Assembly (NCBI GenBank): GCA_902826365.1
Contig: CADEEO010000004.1
Coordinates: forward strand, 1 to 38,255
From: an uncultured Hyphomicrobiales bacterium
GTDB lineage: Bacteria; Pseudomonadota; Alphaproteobacteria; Rhizobiales; Aestuariivirgaceae
Reading direction: 5' to 3'
Length of the DNA stretch: 38,255 bases
This document shows positions 35,330 to 38,255 of this stretch, piece by piece. Made by a program: the position numbers and the translations under genes. The first letter of the stretch is position 1. Every line of letters begins with the position of its first letter. The notes under the pieces were generated by a model, which saw only the letters and a program-made list of their open reading frames with translations, ran no database searches and was not told the origin of the DNA.

Positions 35330-36054
35330 GCGGTTTGCGCTTCGATGCCGCCAAAGCGGCGGTCCCGCAGGCGGAACTCATCAAGGGCCCTGGCAAATAT
35401 CTCGTGGGTAAAATCGGGCCAGAAGTCATCGACGAAAACAAATTCGGTATAGGCGCATTGCCACAACAGGAAATTCGAAATGCGCTGCTCGCCGCCGGTG
35501 CGGATGAGCAGGTCGGGATCGGGAATGCCGGCGGTGTCAAGATTCAAGGAAATCAGTTCCGGCGAAATGTCAGCGGTTGAGATTTCGCCACTTTCGACCT
35601 TCCGGGCAATTGCCGACATGGCGCGGCCAATTTCCTGCCTGCTGCCATAGTTGAAAGCGACGACGAGATTGAGTTTGGAATTTTCGCGGGTCAGGCGCTC
35701 CGCATCGTCGAGCAGGGACACGATGCCCGGCTCCAAATCGGCGCGGCTGCCTACAACAGTGATCTTCACGCCGGAGCGGTGCAGTTCGGCCACGTCCTGG
35801 CGGATAAAACGGCGCAGGAGATCAAGCAAAAACGAAACCTCCGCCGCGGGCCGAGACCAGTTTTCAGAACTGAAGGAATAGATCGTGAGGTATTCAATGC
35901 CGAAATCAGCGGCGGCCTTCACCGCGCGGCGCAGGGCATCAACGCCCGCCTTATGGCCCGCGGAGCGCGGCAAGCCACGGCGCGCGGCCCAACGGCCGTT
36001 GCCATCCATAATGATGGCAACATGACGCGGCACGGCGGGCGGACGGTTCAGCAT
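35326..36054 (-). CDS. uppS: Isoprenyl (undecaprenyl) diphosphate synthase
   Basis: This 242-aa cis-prenyltransferase builds undecaprenyl diphosphate, the lipid carrier for peptidoglycan and surface polysaccharides. Motifs in order: IIMDGNGRWAARRGLPRSAGHKAG (about 14-37, with the catalytic aspartate), YSFSSENWSRPAAEV, and the C-terminal DLLIRTGGEQRISNFLLWQCAYTEFVFVDDFWPDF. It starts 15 bases after frr and overlaps cdsA by four bases, within one operon. Confidence 0.96.
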   Translation of the reverse strand: MLNRPPAVPRHVAIIMDGNGRWAARRGLPRSAGHKAGVDALRRAVKAAADFGIEYLTIYSFSSENWSRPAAEVSFLLDLLRRFIRQDVAELHRSGVKITVVGSRADLEPGIVSLLDDAERLTRENSKLNLVVAFNYGSRQEIGRAMSAIARKVESGEISTADISPELISLNLDTAGIPDPDLLIRTGGEQRISNFLLWQCAYTEFVFVDDFWPDFTHEIFARALDEFRLRDRRFGGIEAQTA

Positions 36055-36069
36055 GGCGCGGTGCGGCCC

Positions 36070-36636
36070 TCAAACCTGCATGATTTCGGCTTCTTTTGCT
36101 TTCAAAGAAGCATCGATTTCCTTGATCGTTTCGTCGGTCATCTTTTGGGTTTCTTCGGATTTTTTCTTATGGTCGTCTTCGCTCATGGCGTGGTCTTTTT
36201 CCAAAGCCTTCAACTGGTCCATGCCATCGCGGCGCACGTTGCGCACGGCAATACGGGCCTTTTCGGCATACTGATGGGCCACCTTAACCAGTTCCTTGCG
36301 GCGATCCTGCGTCAGGTCGGGCATGCGCAAGCGAATGACCTGGCCCTCGGTCTGCGGGTTCAGCCCCAGATTGGAGGCGTGAATGGCCTTTTCCACGGCA
36401 ACGACCAGGCCCTTGTCCCAGACGTTGATTTGCAGAAGGCGGGCTTCCGGAACGGTGACCGAGGCAACCTGGTTGAGCGGCATGACGGCGCCATAGGCAT
36501 CGACCTGAACCGGCTCGAGCAGGGTTATGGAGGCGCGCCCGGTGCGGAGGCCGCCGAAATCGTGCTTGAGCGATTCCGTGGCGCCATGCATGCGGCGCTT
36601 GATGTCTGCTGCATTAAAGGGAACGGGTTGGGCCAT
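36070..36636 (-). CDS. frr: Ribosome recycling factor
   Basis: This 188-aa protein splits post-termination ribosomes together with EF-G. Length and sequence match the family: [25 protein letters not shown], the hinge with [59 protein letters not shown], and a terminal helix rich in lysine and glutamate. It is 3 bases after pyrH and 15 before uppS. Confidence 0.97.
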   Translation of the reverse strand: MAQPVPFNAADIKRRMHGATESLKHDFGGLRTGRASITLLEPVQVDAYGAVMPLNQVASVTVPEARLLQINVWDKGLVVAVEKAIHASNLGLNPQTEGQVIRLRMPDLTQDRRKELVKVAHQYAEKARIAVRNVRRDGMDQLKALEKDHAMSEDDHKKKSEETQKMTDETIKEIDASLKAKEAEIMQV

Positions 36637-36639
36637 GGG

Positions 36640-37359
36640 CTAGTCCTTCGTCACTAGGGTGAAGCGGCCGGCGCCGGTCAAGACTTTCGACACCGCACCC
36701 GCTTCCCGGATGGAAAATACAATTACCGGAATCCCGTTGTCCCGTGCAAGGGCGATTGCGGCGGGGTCCATAATACGCAAGTCCCGGCTCAAAATCTCGT
36801 TAAAGGTTATTTTTTCAAAGCGCTGGGCCTTGGGGTTCTTCTTGGGATCTTCGGCGTAGACGCCGTCAACACTGGTGCCCTTCAAAAGGGCGTTGCACTG
36901 CAGTTCCGCGGCGCGCAGGGCCGAGCCCGTATCGGTGGTGAAGAATGGCAGGCCGGTGCCTGCCGCGCAGATCACCACCCTGCCCTTTTCCAGATGATGG
37001 ATGCCTTTGGCGGGAGAATAGGTTTCACAGACAGTTGGCATCGCAATGGCCGAAAGAACCCGGGCATCAATGCCCTTCGACTTCAACACACCCTGCATGG
37101 CGAGGGCGTTCATCACGGTGGCCATGATGCCCATGTGATCGGCGCTTACCCGTTCCATGCCCTTGGCGGCGCCGGCAAGGCCGCGGAAGATGTTGCCGCC
37201 GCCAATGACCAGAGCAACCTGGGCGCCGGCCTTGACGCAGGCGATCACTTCATCGGCAACCCGCGCCACCGTATCAAGGTCAATGCCAAAGGCCTGGTTG
37301 CCCATCAGCACTTCACCGGAGACTTTAAGAAGAATTCGCTTGTAAGTGATTTTGCTCAT
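36640..37359 (-). CDS. pyrH: Uridylate kinase
   Basis: This 239-aa bacterial UMP kinase (amino-acid kinase fold) phosphorylates UMP to UDP (EC 2.7.4.22). Visible motifs are [14 protein letters not shown] near the N-terminus, [33 protein letters not shown] and [18 protein letters not shown] chose ATG 37359 ([16 protein letters not shown]) because it gives the usual length. The frame is open for another 32 codons upstream without conservation. Its ribosome binding site is weak. Usually it follows tsf directly, but here a DUF805 gene on the other strand lies between, so pyrH must have its own promoter in 37360-37528. A weak TTGATT-N16-TAAGAC pair is the best candidate there. Confidence 0.95.
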   Translation of the reverse strand: MSKITYKRILLKVSGEVLMGNQAFGIDLDTVARVADEVIACVKAGAQVALVIGGGNIFRGLAGAAKGMERVSADHMGIMATVMNALAMQGVLKSKGIDARVLSAIAMPTVCETYSPAKGIHHLEKGRVVICAAGTGLPFFTTDTGSALRAAELQCNALLKGTSVDGVYAEDPKKNPKAQRFEKITFNEILSRDLRIMDPAAIALARDNGIPVIVFSIREAGAVSKVLTGAGRFTLVTKD

Positions 37360-37528
37360 GGGTTTTGACAATCCGCTAAGGAAAAGGTCCCGTATCTTGG
37401 CCCAATCTAGGTGTTCGAAGCCGATTCGTCTTAGGACATTTTTCACTTTAATCAAGGGCTTCAGCGCCTCATGGCCCTTAACCCCACAGTAAGTGAACCC
37501 GATTTAGCTTGGGTTAAAGGAGCCCCAT

Positions 37529-38026
37529 ATGCTTGCATTCTTCTTCAGCCCTTCGGGGCGTTTTGGCCGGGCCCAGTGGTGGCTCGCGCAACTTGCAGTC
37601 CTTGCCATTGTGATCATTGTCGTTGTCCTGTTGTTGAGCATACTTAATGGCACAACCGAACAGTCCCGAAATGCCGACGCTTTGCTCTTAGGCATTGGCC
37701 TGGTGATATTTTCGCCCCTGCTGATGTGGATAGGATTTTGCGTGACAGTCAAGCGCTATCATGACCGGGGCAAGTCGGCGTGGTGGTATCTGATCCAGTT
37801 TATCCCCCTCATTGGCGGAATCTGGGCCCTGGTTGAACTGGGCTTTTGTTCCGGCGACGATGGCGACAATGAATATGGCGACGGCCCAGACCTCAACATT
37901 GGCGAAGACTTGAAAGCCTTGCACGAGAGGAATGGGCAGCAAGGCGTTGTCACATCCGTTTCCACCTATCGACCCCCTCCGGCCCCGCGAACCAGCGGGC
38001 CGCCGGTTTTCGGCAAACGCAGCTGA
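37529..38026 (+). CDS. DUF805 family membrane protein
   Basis: This 165-aa protein has the DUF805 start: FFSPSGRFGRAQWW, then a first helix, then a second helix (LLLGIGLVIFSPLLMWIGFCV). The family motif VKRYHDRGKSAWWYL follows, then a third helix (IPLIGGIWALVELGF). The C-terminal tail is acidic, then proline-rich (YRPPPAPRTSGPP). Function of the family is unknown. AGGAG lies 6-7 bases before the ATG. It is divergent from pyrH and convergent with tsf across a shared terminator, an unusual insertion into the tsf-pyrH unit. Confidence 0.92.
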   Translation: MLAFFFSPSGRFGRAQWWLAQLAVLAIVIIVVVLLLSILNGTTEQSRNADALLLGIGLVIFSPLLMWIGFCVTVKRYHDRGKSAWWYLIQFIPLIGGIWALVELGFCSGDDGDNEYGDGPDLNIGEDLKALHERNGQQGVVTSVSTYRPPPAPRTSGPPVFGKRS

Positions 38027-38032
38027 CCAACA

Positions 38033-38058
38033 AAAAAGGGCCCAACCGGGCCCTTTTT
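38033..38058. terminator. Bidirectional terminator between the DUF805 gene and tsf
   Basis: An 11-base perfect stem, AAAAAGGGCCC (38033-38043) and GGGCCCTTTTT (38048-38058), has loop AACC. It works in both directions, with a T run at the 3' side on each strand. It lies 6 bases after the DUF805 stop and 17 bases after the tsf stop. Confidence 0.92.
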
Positions 38059-38075
38059 CAATTGAGATATTCTGC

Positions 38076-38255
38076 TTACGCTTGACCAGCGGCCTTGGCG
38101 ACTTCGGCGGCGAAATCATCGACCGCCTTTTCAATGCCTTCACCAAGCTGCATGCGGACATAGCCCAAAAGCTTCACAGGCGCGCCGGCCTTGTTGCCGA
38201 CTTCACCGAGAACCTGGGTCACCGACTTGGTGCCGTCATGGACATAGGCCTGTTC
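38076..38255 (-). CDS. tsf: Elongation factor Ts, C-terminal part
   Basis: These 59 codons and a TAA are the 3' end of tsf, and the rest is beyond the window. EF-Ts reloads EF-Tu with GTP by releasing GDP. The visible part, EQAYVHDGTKSVTQVL, a glycine-rich turn, and LGYVRMQLGEGIEKAVDDFAAEVA, matches the C-terminal core of alphaproteobacterial EF-Ts (typically F-V-R-F-x-L-G-E-G-I-E-K). It ends just before the bidirectional terminator, so it does not read into pyrH. Confidence 0.93.
   Translation of the reverse strand, partial: EQAYVHDGTKSVTQVLGEVGNKAGAPVKLLGYVRMQLGEGIEKAVDDFAAEVAKAAGQA

Noticed and set aside
35779..36657. Plus-strand frame of 292 codons across uppS and frr
   Set aside because: It spans two real genes in the opposite direction and has a Gly/His-rich shadow composition.

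Overview
The window is chromosomal DNA from an alphaproteobacterium, most likely a member of the Hyphomicrobiales (Rhizobiales). Three things point there. The envelope and translation block tsf, pyrH, frr, uppS, cdsA, rseP, bamA, fabZ is followed by gltA, gltX and comEC in the order known from rhizobia. sdhE-mfd lies divergent to recG. There is also an ExoR-like Sel1 protein and a homospermidine synthase. No rRNA, tRNA, CRISPR array, prophage or insertion sequence was seen. Gene density is high, and codon use looks uniform by eye.

Layout. Bases 1-150 hold the C-terminus of a truncated gene, possibly a GNAT acetyltransferase. It converges on parE (179-2209, minus). Bases 2262-3854 hold a seven-helix membrane protein divergent from a TetR regulator, with paired palindromic operators between them. 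An orphan 91-aa membrane or exported protein follows. Then comes an ammonium transporter with a 71-aa one-helix partner (4360-5991) ending in a strong terminator. Homospermidine synthase (6140-7570) and a REP-like hairpin doublet precede a YejA-like peptide-binding protein that overlaps a FrnE/DsbA-type oxidoreductase. A cyanide-insensitive-type bd oxidase, cydA-cydB plus a 31-aa DUF2474 subunit (10088-12594, minus), lies 29 bases downstream of sdhE-mfd, opposite recG. Bases 18511-22295 carry DUF502, DUF454, an ExoR-like protein and ilvD. Bases 22657-27313 carry a DUF898/M48 protease pair, chorismate mutase and comEC. gltX and gltA run forward to 30189.

The right third (30198 to the end, minus) is the envelope and translation block. 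It is unusual for what it lacks. lpxD is absent between bamA and fabZ. lpxA-lpxI-lpxB are absent between fabZ and gltA. dxr is absent between cdsA and rseP. A DUF805 gene sits in opposite orientation between tsf and pyrH. The missing lpx genes are the observation most worth following, because they suggest either relocation or an outer membrane without canonical lipid A.

The genes cover DNA topology and repair (parE, mfd, recG), respiration (bd oxidase, sdhE, gltA), nitrogen and amino-acid metabolism (amt, hss, ilvD, chorismate mutase), peptide uptake, and outer-membrane biogenesis (bamA, rseP, cdsA, uppS, fabZ).
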